NCBI GenBank assembly: GCA_026261815.1
Contig: JAMPIT010000481.1
Span: 4,816,001 to 4,880,000, forward strand
Direction: 5' to 3'
From: Monarcha castaneiventris obscurior
Taxonomy: Eukaryota > Chordata > Aves > Passeriformes > Monarchidae
DNA: 64,000 bases
In this document: positions 24,261 to 37,500 of the stretch, piece by piece
How the letters are laid out: each line of letters begins with the position of its first letter
Numbering within the stretch: the first letter of the stretch is position 1
The notes under the pieces: model-generated
Told to the model about the DNA's origin: nothing
The model's database searches: none
Seen by the model: only the letters and a program-made list of their open reading frames with translations
Position numbers and translations under genes: made by a program

Positions 24261-27204
24261 TAACAACACATGCTTTAGGCTGGTAAATGCAGCACTACAG
24301 AGGAGTCCAGATGGGTTCCAAAGCTGAATTTGGTCTTTTGCACTTCAGAAGGTCCCTGTCAGGACAATAAAGTTCCAGGATTTTGTTGCTGTTGTTGATT
24401 TTTTGGGGTTTTTTTAAAATTAACTTTCAGCATTTCAGCCTCTGAGCAAGGTGAGATGCATTGCTGCTGGGGAGACCCAAGCAAATGGAAGTTCTTTGCC
24501 CAAAGTTTAAGCTTATGAAACCAATTTCCAGCCCTATAATTACTGGTACAAGGCCAAAACTGAAACTTTGGGAAGTGTAGGCTCAAATCCTGTCTCAGTC
24601 AAGCATTTCCTTGAAGGTTGTGATAAAAAAAAGAAAAAAAAGTAGTCTGTAAAAGAGGGATTAGTCACAAAACTTCTGAAATCAAAGGTCACTGTCTCCA
24701 GGGGCTCTTTGTTAGAGTAAACAATAGAAATGCTCTCAAAACTGTTTTGCAGAAACAATTTTTATTGCTATCATCGGACCCAATTCTGCAGAGATTTCTT
24801 GGAGGAAAAGTAGTTCCTTAATGAAGCTCTTCCTACAGCAAAGCCAAGGCTCTTCAGGATCAGCCCCCATCACAGCAAATGGAGCTAAAAGACTTTTGAG
24901 CTCTTTTTAGCAAAATCATTTCTGGTAGAACTCCCTAAAAGAAAGGCCTGAGCAAGCATTTGTGTGACACCACCAGCTGGACCATCTGTAAGTGAAATTA
25001 AAGCTGTACTGGAATTCACAGAGTTCAGTAATTCCTGCCTATTTGGTTGTAAAGCTGAGGGGCCACAGGCACTGGTTTTGTTGGTGTTTATACAAAACCC
25101 AGCCCAGCACATCCCCCACCAGAACTGGAGCCCAGGAGTCCCAGTGGGTCTTACAAACAAGATTATGGACATCTGCCACAAATCCTGCAAAAATTACTCC
25201 TTATCTAACCCCAGCTCTGCCTGTGCACCTGAGTGACTTTGCAAGGATTTGTCTGAAAATTCGTGGCAGCCACACATGAAAATAACCATTTAACCACCTT
25301 GAAAGCTGTGGTCAGCTTTCTGAATGGAACTCTTGGTACTGGCTGATAGTTTGTAGCAGTTATTTTGTACCTTTTACCCTCTCTGAGATCACCCTAAATT
25401 CTTGTCCAGCAACTACAGGCCCCACTCAAAGGCAGCAGTGAACCCACTGATAACAAAGCCCTGCCTCCCCCTCCATCCAGCCAGAATAAATGCCCAGCAC
25501 CAGAGAGTTAACAAAACACAGCAGACTTAGTTATTTTTCTTTTCCTCTCTTGATACTGTTTTCACAACCTGACATAACCTGGTAAAGTAATTCTAGTTGT
25601 ATTTTGGATTGATAACTGCATTTTTCTCAGAATACACAATGCTTCTGAGAACAGTTGTGGTTCTTTGGTACAGCACAAGTGTTTTGCCTCAAAGATCTAA
25701 AGACGTCAATGATAAAACTATCAGAAATTTAAAGTCCTAACAGAAAACTGATGGCAAACGTTTGGGTCCCATTTTTGCGTCACGTAAGCCTGGATTAACA
25801 AGGATGATTCAGTAGAAAGCAATTAAGGAGGGCACTGAGGAAGTCAGATGTGCCTGGGGAGGAGGAGTCTGCTCTAACAGTGCCCCAGAGAAACAACTGC
25901 ACCAGAGCAAGGGAAGAGCTGGCCTGAGCCCCAGCTCGGAGTGGAGCTGGAAGAAATGTCTCTGCAGGTTCAAAACAAGCCATCTTTCTCCTTTTTAATC
26001 TATTTCTGTATTTCTGGGCTTGCCCACAGGCTGGAGCAGAAGCAGAGAGCTGGCACGGGCAGGCTGGTGCTCTCCAGAGCAAGGTCCCATCACAGCTCCT
26101 AAGCCAGGGCCTGGGAGGCAGCCAGAGATAGCAGTGCTGGAGCTGCTCAGCCAGCCCTTGGGTAAGTGCTCACCCCGGCCACAGAGCCTTCCAAACTTGC
26201 TGTTATTCAAAACCTTCCATTTCCTACCTGACTGATAAACCAGGCTCCTGCTCTGCCTTCAATTTCTGTCTTCTAAGCAAGAGGTCCTCAATTAGAAAGG
26301 ACTGAACATTTGTTTTCAGGAAGACTTACTCTCCTCTGTAAAAAATACCCTGCATTAGGTCTTTCCTTACAGCCAAATGCTGGGAAATAAATTAAGAGAG
26401 CATGCAATCAGTTCAAAATGACTGTAATTAGGCAATCAAATAGCCATAGGAAGCAGAAATCATCAATGTCTTTAGCTAGTTCATTTTGTCCGTGGATTTA
26501 TTTGTAAGCTGTTTTGGGTTTTTTTTAAATAAAACCCTAAGATTATAGACTGAAATTTAAAAAGGGATGATATCAATTCACCAGAATCCTTCTCATACAC
26601 ATCCTAGAGCAGTGCCTATTAACCCCAGGAATTATCTGAAGTCTCCATGCCCGTGTCTGTGCTAACTCTGCTGGCCCGAGAGGCCCAAGGGATGAAAACC
26701 TTTGTGTAGGGTCTGCAAAGCATCAGTGCAAAACACAGAGTCACTCCCCACACCCACATAAGAGGAGGGGGAAAAGTATTTGTCAAGTTTTAACTTAGAG
26801 TCTAGGAAAATCTCAGTGTACAATGAAATAAAACTCATCAAAAACACAACCAAACCATATCCTTCCTGTCATAAAAAGAAGGCAAACAATATGCCCTTCT
26901 CCACGTTCCTGCATACCTTTGGAACTGCAGGCTTCCTGCTCAGGAGCTGCCCTGCCAAGAATCATGTATCCTGTGATGACATTTCTCAATAAATAAAGTG
27001 ACTTCATTATTGAAAAGCTTAACTGTAGTCGTGTGTGCAGTTTTTAATGCAGTACCAGACCCGAAGTGCTGATGAGAGAAAATCCAGATGCAGGAGACAT
27101 TCAAGTTGGAGCCAGGACATTTTAAGGGCTGCAAAGTTTCATTAGCTGAGCAGTGGATCGATGGGTAGATTAAAACACTATATTTGTTCATGGTGGAATC
27201 GGCT
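24261..27204. other. Non-coding sequence, nothing recognised
   Basis: This is mixed composition with chance frames of up to about 100 codons on both strands, for example near 24885-25280 and 25795-26235. None shows a recognisable domain. GC-richer patches lie at 25840-26180. No RNA gene or intact repeat is visible. Confidence 0.5.
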
Positions 27205-27290
27205 CCTCCGCTGGTGTAAATCAGCACAGGAGAATGTAAATCCCAGTTTTAGCTGAGGATCAGGCTCCTGATTTAGTGGGCCTTGTTATT
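27205..27290. mobile_element. Probable ancient palindromic repeat remnant
   Basis: The string CGCTGGTGTAAATCAGCA near 27209, followed by AGCTGAGGATCAGGC near 27251, resembles the ends of an old sauropsid interspersed repeat recalled from turtle and bird genomes. The TCCTC-x-GCT block recurs in inverted orientation across the segment. Divergence is high and the middle appears shortened. Family name is not asserted; a repeat-library search would decide. Confidence 0.35.
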
Positions 27291-28119
27291 CTCAGCACAT
27301 GTAACAAAACGAGGGGGGATTGGGGATATTCACAGGTAGATCACCATCGTTTCACCTCTGGGACTGGAGCTGTTTGTGGGAACTCTGGGATAAGGCTTGG
27401 ACAGGTTCCAAGTTCATTATTGTAGCCTGATTTGTGGTTAAAACATGTTAAGCCTAAATATTAAGCAAATACATCAGAGGAGGATTTACAGCTGTCCAAG
27501 GACACAGTAAACTGTAACACAAGCTCCTAGACTGTATTAAATTTGTATCCCCACAGTTTCTTCTGCAAGGGAATAGAAGAAGCAAATCAAGTCATTCCTG
27601 GGACACATTAAGGATAGGCTTGCTATAAATTCCCTCAAACTCAATTGTCTGTGCCCAGACTGGAGCCATCAGCTTCTATTTGAAGCTTTGGTATTCTGAA
27701 ACCTTTTTTTTTTTTTTTTCCCCTGGAAAATCTCAAACAAAGCATATTCTTTTGACTTCCCAGCAACAGAGAGGACAAAGAGATATTTTCCAGTGAGTCC
27801 GAAGGGCGTTAAAGGCCCTCCCAGCCATGCTGAGCATTGTTAGAGCAGCTCCGGGGCCGCTGGTGTGCTGGACCTGCTGGAGCAGATGAATCACAGCTCG
27901 GCTCTGGCCCCAGCAGAGCTGCACACACCGAGCTGTGTGGGAAGTCAGCTGTCAGGCTGATGCAACAAGTCAGAGTTTACCAATCTGTTCTCACAAAACC
28001 GCAACTGGCAAAGTGCTTCACATTACGTCAAAGAGCTGCAAACAAGGCAGGAAGAGACACAAACCTCTGCTTCCCCCCGGCACGGCTCTGCAGCATCTCC
28101 CTGCCCACGGCCGGTGCTG
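27291..28119. other. Non-coding sequence with a poly-T tract
   Basis: A T run of about 16 lies at 27704-27719. The stretch from 27780 to 28119 is GC-rich with several CpG pairs and precedes the large minisatellite. No gene is recognised. Confidence 0.5.
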
Positions 28120-29308
28120 GGGGATGCAGCACCTGAGCTCTGGGGAGCACCCAGGGTCCCAAGGGATGAGGCACCTGAGCTCTGGGGGAGCACCCAGGGT
28201 CCCAAGGGATGCGGCACCTGAGCTCTGGGGGAGCACCCAGGGTCCCAAGGGATGCAGCACCTGAGCTCTGGGGGAGCACCCAGGGTCCCAAGGGATGAGG
28301 CACCTGAGCTCTGGGGGATGACCCAGGGTCCCAAGGGATGCGGCACCTGAGCTCTGGGGAGCACCCAGGGTCCCAAGGGATGCAGCACCTGAGCTCTGGG
28401 GGATGACCCAGGGTCCCAAGGGATGCGGCACCTGAGCTCTGGGGGATGACCCAGGGTCCCAAGGGATGAGGCACCTGAGCTCTGGGGGATGACCCAGGGT
28501 CCCAAGGGATGAGGCACCTGAGCTCTGGGGAGCACCCAGGGTCCCAAGGGATGCGGCACCTGAGCTCTGGGGAGCACCCAGGGTCCCAAGGGATGCGGCA
28601 CCTGAGCTCTGGGGGATGACCCAGGGTCCCAAGGGATGCGGCACCTGAGCTCTGGGGGATGACCCAGGGTCCCAAGGGATGAGGCACCTGAGCTCTGGGG
28701 AGCACCCAGGGTCCCAAGGGATGCAGCACCTGAGCTCTGGGGGTCCCAGGGTCCCAAGGGATGCAGCACCTGAGCTCTAGGGAGCACCCAGGGTCCCAAG
28801 GGATGCAGCACCTGAGCTCTGGGGGAGCACCCAGGGTCCCAAGGGATGCAGCACCTGAGCTCTGGGGGAGCACCCAGGGTCCCAAGGGATGCAGCACCTG
28901 AGCTCTGGGGAGCACCCAGGGTCCCAAGATGCAGCACCTGAGCTCTAGGGAGCACCCAGGGTCCCAAGGGATGCGGCACCTGAGCTCTGGGGGAGCACCC
29001 AGGGTCCCAAGGGATGCGGCACCTGAGCTCTGGGGGAGCACCCAGGGTCCCAAGGGATGAGGCACCTGAGCTCTGGGGAGCACCCAAGGTCCCAAGGGAT
29101 GAGGCACCTGAGCTCTGGGGAGCACCCAGGGTCCCAAGGGATGAGGCACCGGAGCTCTGGGGAGCACCCAAGGTCCCAAGGGATGCGGCACCTGAGCTCT
29201 GGGGGAGCACCCAGGGTCCCAAGGGATGAGGCACCGGAGCTCTGGGGAGCACCCAAGGTCCCAAGGGATGAGGCACCTGAGCTCTGGGGAGCACCCAGGG
29301 TCCCAAGC
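28120..29308. repeat. 42/43-bp minisatellite, 28 copies
   Basis: Twenty-eight head-to-tail copies were counted by the recurring GAGCTCT core. The unit reads roughly GATGCGGCACCTGAGCTCTG followed by GGGAGCACCCAGGGTCCCAAGG. Variants are non-random. The GGGGGATGACCC form occupies copies 5, 7, 8, 9, 12 and 13. CACCGGAGC plus CCCAAGGT appear together in copies 25 and 27. Copy 15 has a short internal deletion. Three minus-strand frames of 208, 387 and 427 codons stay open across the array in different phases, so they reflect lack of stop codons in the unit rather than a protein. Length is likely polymorphic. Confidence 0.97.
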
Positions 29309-31093
29309 AGCTCAGCCTGAGGACACCCCTGGGAAATGCTCCAGGCCAGGACTGGCCCTTCAGCCTTGTGCTCCAGGCACCTCAATTTGGGTGCTGTTTC
29401 CCACAGCTGGCACCCAGTCTGGAAACTGCTCCTGGAAGGAGGAACTTTCATCCCCGGCAGAGGAAAGGCTCCTACTCGCAGGAGTTGGGCTCCCTGATCC
29501 CTGTGGGTCCCTTCCTGCTCAGCACATCCTGGGGTTCTGTGGAAATGGCAGCGGGTGGAACAGGAATATTGAGTTTTCTCCCTGGAGCAGGGGAGACTGG
29601 GGCCTGTTCACTCTGGCAGAGGACACTGATGTTTCTAGAGAAAAGAAAAGGAAGTGTAATGAGAAGGAAGAGGAGAAGAGAAAATAAAATAGATGGGGAA
29701 AAGAGATCAGAAAAGGGATGATAAACAAGTTCAGCTGGTGGCTGTGAGAACTGGAAGGGGAGGAGGTAATGCAGGGGTGAGAAGGGGACCCTCTTCTCCA
29801 CCAAGGGAATCAGACTTTGATGGCTAAATTCCCATCACTAGGAAAAGACCAATGTGCTTGATTTGTGGAAAAACTTTCACCTGGCAGAATAAACAATGTC
29901 TCCTTTCTAACCCTTTGTCCGTGTTTAGAGAGTTCCTAAATTCAGCAACAGCTCCTCTCTGTGCCTTGGGATGTTCACTTCTCATCTCCTGCAGATGCCC
30001 CAAACAATTTGCCAGGTGCTTAGGGTTTGGAGTGGGGGGGCTTTTCTGTAAAAACCATTTTGCTGCACACAGAATAATGCAAAATTAATTGGACCTGAGG
30101 GATGCAGAAGAGAGGAATCCTGCTCTTGGTGTCTGCTGTCAGAACTTTACAGGGACCTTTTCTGAAACCACAAAGTAAAATTTAGGAGCAGTCCTGGGAG
30201 CCAGGTCAGCAATCCATAATTCATCCTCATCAGTGAATTGTCACAACTAGGTGTCAAAGGCATCTTCCTATTTTAGTGTTCTTTCTCCCTCTTCTGCATC
30301 AATTCATGTAAATATTTCCTTCCTGCCTGCACAGCTCCAGCAGGGAGCAGGTCCCTTCTCCAAGGCCTCCATGGGGCTGGAAACCTGCTGGTCAGAGTGC
30401 CCTGGCCACAAGGAGAAGCCTTGGGTTTGTAACAGCACAACTCTGCTATCCTGGAGCGTGGCAGGGGAGGGAAGGCTTTGATAACCTTTCCCATGGCTTC
30501 CAAGCTCCAAAGGCAAGGCCATCCTGCTGGATTTGTGCTGAGCCCAGCCCTGGCTGGGGATATCCCACACCAGGGACCTGCACCAGGGGAAGACCCACGG
30601 GTCAGTTTGTGAGCCCTGCTCATGCAGGTAGCTGGGGCAGGAATATCCAATTCTGTTGAGCAAAAAGCATTCACTAAATGTTTTGAAATAAAAATTTCAG
30701 CTTTCTAAGACATGTTCAGATCATAAATTGAGTAACCAAACGAATGCAGGCACTTCCCAGGATAATGCAGTATCTTGGCAGCATCTCACTGGTCTCAACT
30801 TTGCATTTAAGTATCAAAATACTGCTTAAATCCTTTAAGTACCTAAATCCTGTGCTGGATTTAATCTTGAAGGGTTCATTTTTTATTTTAGACATGACTC
30901 TGAGTTGTGAGAAAAGACGTCTCTAACATGCTGGAATCCCAGATAGGACTGGTAGTAGGAAAAGAGGGAGGTTTTGGGATGAGGCAACATGCTGGGGGAA
31001 ATGCAGAGCAGAGCTGTAATACTCAGGGCAGAGACACTTTAATTCTTATCTCTGTCCTGATATGCGTATTTATGCTCTGTGAAACTTCAAGTG
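29309..31093. other. Non-coding sequence, GC-rich then mixed
   Basis: The 400 bp after the minisatellite are GC-rich. A purine-rich tract of about 80 bp lies at 29637-29718 on the plus strand. The stretch at 30300-30660 is GC-rich with chance frames on both strands (133 and 119 codons on the minus strand). No protein family is recognised. Confidence 0.5.
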
Positions 31094-31131
31094 AGTTTCT
31101 CAATCCCCCATCTGTAAAATAGGTGCCATCC
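31094..31131 (+). mobile_element. MIR-like SINE tail fragment
   Basis: The string GAGTTTCTCAATCCCCCATC continuing TGTAAAATAGG closely matches the well-known MIR/CORE-SINE segment that reads CTCAGTTTCCTCATCTGTAA in consensus. Only this short part is recognisable; the tRNA-derived head is not visible. MIR copies are known as old relics across amniotes. A chance match of this length is possible but unlikely. Confidence 0.4.
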
Positions 31132-34100
31132 TTAATTTTTTTTTAGTCTTTCTAGACTTTCTAGACCATGCACTCCTTTATGACTGGGACTGCCCAGGTT
31201 CTTCCCTGTGCCTATGTCAGTGGGTGTCTGATTTAACACAGGGCAGTGCCACCACAGCAAAAGGGAAGGGAAGAAAATGATCAAATAGCCAAATCTCCCA
31301 CCCTGGAGGGTCTCCTGTGGAAAGCAGAGGAAGCACATCTGACCTGCTCCCACTCTTGCTCTCTTTTACTGGTTCATATCCAGAGATTTCCGGCAGGGAG
31401 CCATCGCTGAGTTATGGAAAACAAAGATGCAAAGCACCATAGGTCTGATCTACTCCAGGAAGTCTGGAGAAGCCACAGGGGGCTGGAATTTTGGTTTTTG
31501 AAGGAATTTTGACGCCTGTTTTCCTGACATGCTCGATACAAATGTTCAAGCTGGGCAGTGAGCATGGGAGCTGGCAAAGCTGCAGTGACAGTGGCATCGA
31601 GGTGGATGGGTCCAGCCAGGGCAGTATGGCAAAGATTGTCCCAGGGACTCCAGATGTGGATGGGAGACTTGGAAAACATCTGCTTCTTTTACTTTTTTGG
31701 TGATTTCTTTGATAAAAGCCAACTGGAATTACACACCTCACAGAGGAAGTGAGCATGGGAAACGGGGAGAACAATTTTTCCCTTGTCAGGAAGAGGGGAC
31801 ACGAGGAAGGTAGCTCAGTGCCGTGGGCTACACTTGTCATTAACCCTAAATGAAGCCCAGAAAATAACCCAAATTTCCCATTTACTTTCAGGTGGTCTGA
31901 GTCAGACCTTGGCTCTCTGGCACAGGATGAAGGGAATAATGAAGGGAAAGCTTTCACTGATTTCAGTGGACATGGAAGACTGCTAAGTGTGTCACAACGA
32001 GAGTCTGTGGAACCAAGTGAAAACTCATTTCTCCCAGCACTGTATCTGCATCTCGTGCTGGCTTTAGTGAACCAACTCTCTCCACTTAGCAGGATATTAG
32101 CAATATCCTAAATGGAAATCACCTCCAATAAAAGCCAGCATTCACTGTAGCTCCACGTCCAGATCCCAGCAGCCACCACGAGGATTTCTTTCCCTTCTCC
32201 ATGCTCCCCACAGACACTTTCACACAATCCCTCCCAAACTCCCTGAGCCCACCTAACAGTGATTTCCAGGAGGAATTGCCACCCAAAAGGAGCCAACACC
32301 AGGCCTCGTGGAGCTCTTGTGCTACTCTGGGTTCACTTACACACCAACACCAACCACGTACAGGCAGGCATGTGGGATTCCTTGACTTTGTGCATCTCCT
32401 ACCCTGAAACCACCAGGAATTTTATCTCCAGCAGTGCCTGGGGTGGTTCCTAAAACCATGACACATCTGCCCATTGCTGCTTCTTGCTTTCTGCTCTCTC
32501 TGCTCTTGCTCTGCTGCATTATTTAAACTGCAGCCAGGGTGCTGTGCCCACACAGAGTGCCTCTGACTCCAGTGAGGAACCTGCTCCTGCCCAGGGCTGG
32601 GGACAATCTGTAACCTGCTGCTGACAGAGGCTGTATCTTGCTCTGTATTTATGCTGGGCCTCGCACCAGGAGGTCTCAATCCCCACTGGATGCTGCTCTA
32701 TGCCAGGAATAACCCCGATAGGAAGGAAACTGCAGCACAGTGATGGGACAGAGGAACTGCTGGGGACATTTTTAGCCAGGGTGTAGCACAGAAATAAGAA
32801 CAGGGTGATGGAAAAGCAGCTGCTGCAAGAGAGGACCTGCCTCCTCCTCGGGAATGTTACTCACTTTTCTGTAGTCCTGACACAAAGCTCTTGGGCTGTG
32901 CTTTGGTTTTATGGCTGTACCTGGGGGACAAGGAGGCTGGTGACACAAACAGCTTCAGGTTCTAACAACCTGGGAGATCATCAGCAATTAGTGAGAAACC
33001 TCAGAGCTGCTCTGTGCTTATAATGAGTGGCTTTCTGGGAGAAAGCAGCACCACAGAAAATTGCAATATTTCCTTTGTAATTTTGGCATGTGAGTTTGCA
33101 GCTCTGTTTTGTGATATTTTTTGCCTGTACTCCCTTTCCTGCATGGGCTTGGGCTCTAATTCCCTGAACAACCACCACGAAACCCACACACACTTCAGAT
33201 GGATCAGTGTTTGCCAATCAATTGCAGCACTTGGTGCAATATCACTGCTTAGATGGAATATTGCTCCTTCAAATTTCCAGTCAAATTCTACAAAACAGAA
33301 TAAATTTTGCCCTTGATTTCTTTCTTCCTATTCCACAGAGGTCAACTGAGGATACAATTTCTTAACACCCTTAATTTCACTCTGCTACTTGAGGTCTCCT
33401 AGAGTTGCTTTGTAATATAAACCTAAAATTTTATTAGCTTGATAGAGTCAACCTCAAGTAAGCTTTGAATCCGGAGAGTTGACTAACACTGCTTTCAAAA
33501 CCTGAATTTTAATTTTAAAAGCTTTTTGTGTTCCTGATTTTGGATGAGTGAATGGTAAATTGAAGAAGATCACGCAGCAGCTCTCCTGTAACAGAGGTCT
33601 GAAAACACACCGGGGATATGGAGGGAGCAAGTGACATTTGAAAAAAATAGATGTCACTTCAATTGAAGGTTTATTTGAGCCCATCAGCAAGTCTTCCTTT
33701 ATTTGTTATAACAGCACAAACGGAGCCCAGTGCAGCCTGAAAAGCAGATTCCAGTCTATTCTGCAAGGAAAAAACCAAAATAACAACAAAACCACATCGG
33801 AGCAGCTTTTCTCCCATGGTCATTGTTCCAAGCAATAAGACTAGCACTCAGATGTCTAACCACATGGCTGTTCTCCTAATTAGCTGGGATCACAAAATTG
33901 TGTCTGAAAAAGCAGAAACCATATTTTAAAAATAGGCCTCCGAGGCCAGATTTTCAGAGCTTCAGCTTCCAATCCAACACCTACGTGAAAAAAGCAGATT
34001 TTCAGCAGAAACTCCCAAACTCCTCCTGTTCCCAGGAGATGGAACCCCAGTAAAGCACATCTGAAAAACTTCCCACTTCATTTTGTTCCCTCAGTGCTGA

Positions 34101-34530
34101 AATCCCCTCAGTCCCGAGGCTCCAATGTGGGAAATGCTGTATGGGCACTTGTTTTTGTAAAAAACTTGCTCCTGTTTAAGACACAAAAATGCCCCTTCAT
34201 GAGAGGCAGGGGCTGGAAGATTTGTGCTTCTCCATGAATTTGTGGGGCTTTGTGCTTTATCTTTGCAATCCATAAAACTGGAACAATGCATTGTCTGAAA
34301 CACACTTTCTTCAAAAATGCAGTCCAGATGAAAGCTGAAATTTGTGTACATTTATCCAAGCACAGAGACAATGTCTGTGTGTGTCTACACATCTCCATGC
34401 AGGCAGAGTGAACTTGCCAAAATCTCCACACGGAAGCACACACGTCCCACAGCAGCTAAAGCTGATGGAGGCACAATTCAGCCTTTGGACCAGCAATTTC
34501 AACTGCAAAACTCATTTCATGCAGGAAAGC
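31132..34530. other. Non-coding sequence, nothing recognised
   Basis: Chance frames of up to 181 codons occur on the minus strand (31412-31957), without a recognisable domain. A perfect short palindrome, CACTGA-TT-TCAGTG, lies at 31953-31966. No intact repeat or RNA gene is visible. Confidence 0.5.
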
Positions 34531-34552
34531 AAAAACAAACAAACAAACAAAA
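34531..34552. repeat. (AAAC)n microsatellite
   Basis: About five AAAC units occur in a row within AT-leaning non-coding sequence. Confidence 0.9.
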
Positions 34553-37500
34553 TCCCTTCTCATCATGGAACTTTTAAAAAATATTTCCCTCGAGCAAAAT
34601 GGCTGTTTCCCCTCCCACATAAACTGGCAGCCAAGTCAGGAACAGCGCTGAAGACTTCCCATGCTTGCAGAATCAGATATAAAATTTGCAGGAAGGCTGG
34701 CACTTATTTTCTCACAACAGTTTGTTCTTCACATATTTCACAACTTTTAAGTTCCTTAATGTAAATTGGAGTCATACATTTTGCCTCCATGTGTTTTATT
34801 GACTCTGATCTCCATATTAACACCGGGGAAGAGCTGGGGTGCTAAATTCAGCAAGCTGGCCACAGTTCTGCCCAGGTAGTTCCCCCCTTTCTCCCAGAAC
34901 ACCCCCAGGCTCTCGTGGGTGACTGCAGTAACAGGGGCAGCTCCCAGACAAACCGCAGCCAGGGGGTGGTTGGGACTAGAGGAGACCTAGAGGTTTTTTC
35001 TGATTTGGGCAGCTGCAGGTCCTGTCCCTGTTGAGGTGCTTCATTCCTGCTTCCCTGCAGCCACTGCCCAAATCCCTCTGGGAGGCTGCAGGTCCCTGCC
35101 TGAGAGCTGCCTCCTCCCAGCAGGACTCCCCTCTGTCCCACTGCCTTCCTGTAGGGATGTGAGAAACCAGACTTAAATGGACCAGAAATGGCCTGTTCTT
35201 TGGATAAAGCTGAGCTCAGCTGGCCTCTCCTCCCTCCCTCCACTCCCCATCCCCAAAAGCTCTTCAGACACAACTTCATGGCATTTATCTTCAAGCACAG
35301 CTTCATGGCATTTATCCCCGAGAGGTTCAAAGGAGCACAGGGTGGACATCCCCTGGTTCCCTGCATGGAAAGGGTGTTCATCTGATCCAGGGGCTGCTGG
35401 TCACGTGGAAAAGTGCATTAGGCTGCAATTAGATCCTGCTGGACTACTCAAGAGATGCTTTGCAGTGTGAACAAAAGGCTGGCCCTGCACGAGGTGCTGA
35501 AAGCCCTGGAAAAGCCACGAGTTCGAAGGAGCTCATCTGTGTCCTGCTCCCCTGACCACAGCACCTCCTTATAGCTGGAGCAGTCAGAGGGTGATTGGTC
35601 CTTGGCATTTTGGGGAGGGCCCTTTGGATTTAGAAAGAATTAAAAGAATATCTGAAATTATTTCCCTAATCAAGTTTCTGTTCCCTTCATGTTCAAATAC
35701 TGCTTAAAGTAATTGAATTTCCCATCATGCTAACAATTTCTGTCAATATTTCTCCCACTAACCAACATCAGGTGGATGTGTCTTTTTTCCATCGCAAATT
35801 TCATTACTTGGTCCAGAGATCAGGGTCTGCTTCTTTTTTCAGAAGGTTGTCTGTGGTTCAGTTTGATCAAGAACAATATTGATTGTGACATCCTCGCATA
35901 TTCCAAAAAGGGCTGTAAACCCACATAACACTTTAACTGCCAAAAATGCTTTTTCAATTTTTCTTTCTTAAACAAACTCACTTGGACCAAAACATCACAT
36001 TTCATTTTTCTCTCCCTCCTGTGTAAGCTCTTGCTCCGAGTTACATTTCTCTGTGTCTGAGGAATGGATGTGAATTGAGATTCCCAGTTTGGATTCCATT
36101 CCTACAACACAAACTGTGATGTTTCTGTTGGGGCTAACAGGGCACATGTGGGTCTGCAGTGCTCCAGAGCCTTCCTCGGGTTTTAGATTCCTTGGATTTA
36201 AACAATTCCTGACCAAAACCAGCCAACAGCTTGTGTACATGACCCCTACAGGAATAATCTGCCCCCATCAACAGCTACCTGTATATTTGGGCACATTTAG
36301 GGCAGATTATTGCACCTCCTTTGACTGCAGTTGAGTTTCACTATCAGCAGTTCAGATGATTCTAAAAGAAAATTTAAATCTAAGATCTGCCAGTGCATTT
36401 GTGAAAATGTGAACATATTTTTCTGAATTAATTAGGAGACAATGAACAAACTATGGAAGACATTTCAGAAAAGCCAAAATTCCATAGTGTGCAATGCACA
36501 TCTGTAGTTTACTGGATTCATCAGGAAGCCAGGTCAGCAATTGCTTTTTTCAGTGGAATCTCAGCACAATATGAAATTTTGCCATCAATAACTCTTTATC
36601 CTCTCCCTGATTACAAGGTAAAGGTGTTCTTATTTACCCTTAGTAGCTGGACATATTTGTATGTCTGGAGCCTTACTTCAAGGAGTAAATTTTGTATTTT
36701 AATATTATCATGCTTTAAAGCATGAGGATGTACACTGGGTTATCAAACATATCCCTGAGGGATACTGAAAGGTAGCAAGCAGAAGAGGAGCATTCCTGAA
36801 TTTTAGTAGGATTCATTAAAAGAATGCTAAACTCTGCAGATTTTATCTACGTCTATTCTCAGTGTGAGTAAAATCTCTGCTCATTGTTTCCGTGCCACAC
36901 TAAGGGATGGGAATTGTCTGCTGGATGTCCTTGAAGGCAGTTGGTTCCTGTAAATACCAGCAACAAACAACAGATACTCACAATCATTTTTAAAATCATT
37001 AAATTGCTGTCTGCAATTACAGCAATATAATCTCCATGCAAAATGTGTCTGATTTTGGTCTCAGTTAAATTTCAGGCTGCTTTGCTGAAATATTTTCCTT
37101 AATTCAACAGGAGGAAGAACAAAACCAGCTCAGGCCCAATTTAAATCCAACCTTGTGTCTGCAAAATTGAGCCCCCCAAAATTGCAGTTGCACAGTTCTG
37201 CACAAAACTGTGTCAATCTTATTAATTTAGAATTATATCCTTCTGGATTTTTCATTTATTTTTCATCAAAAGCCCAGGCTTTTTCGAAATAATAGCAAAG
37301 AAAAATGTTGCATTCAGTTCTGCAAAGAAAAAATGACAAATTTCACATTTGGGCTGACTTTAGTCATTAAACCACTAGTTAATTTTTGTCTGATTATTTA
37401 AATGCATTTCCACTGTTGTGGCTTGAGCAATTTAGTATTTCCACACTCCTAAACTTTCTCCTCAAACTTTCAGATATGGTCACAGAGATATCCTACTGAT

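Noticed and set aside
28023..29306. 427-codon minus-strand open frame
   Set aside because: It is contained almost entirely in the 42/43-bp minisatellite. Two other minus-strand phases are equally open, and the translation is a low-complexity repeat that shifts phase with unit length.
31412..31957. 181-codon minus-strand frame
   Set aside because: No recognisable domain, and overlapping frames exist in other phases.
31950..31975. Palindrome CACTGA-TT-TCAGTG as part of an ancient repeat
   Set aside because: It resembles the centre of sauropsid palindromic repeats, but the flanks do not extend the similarity.
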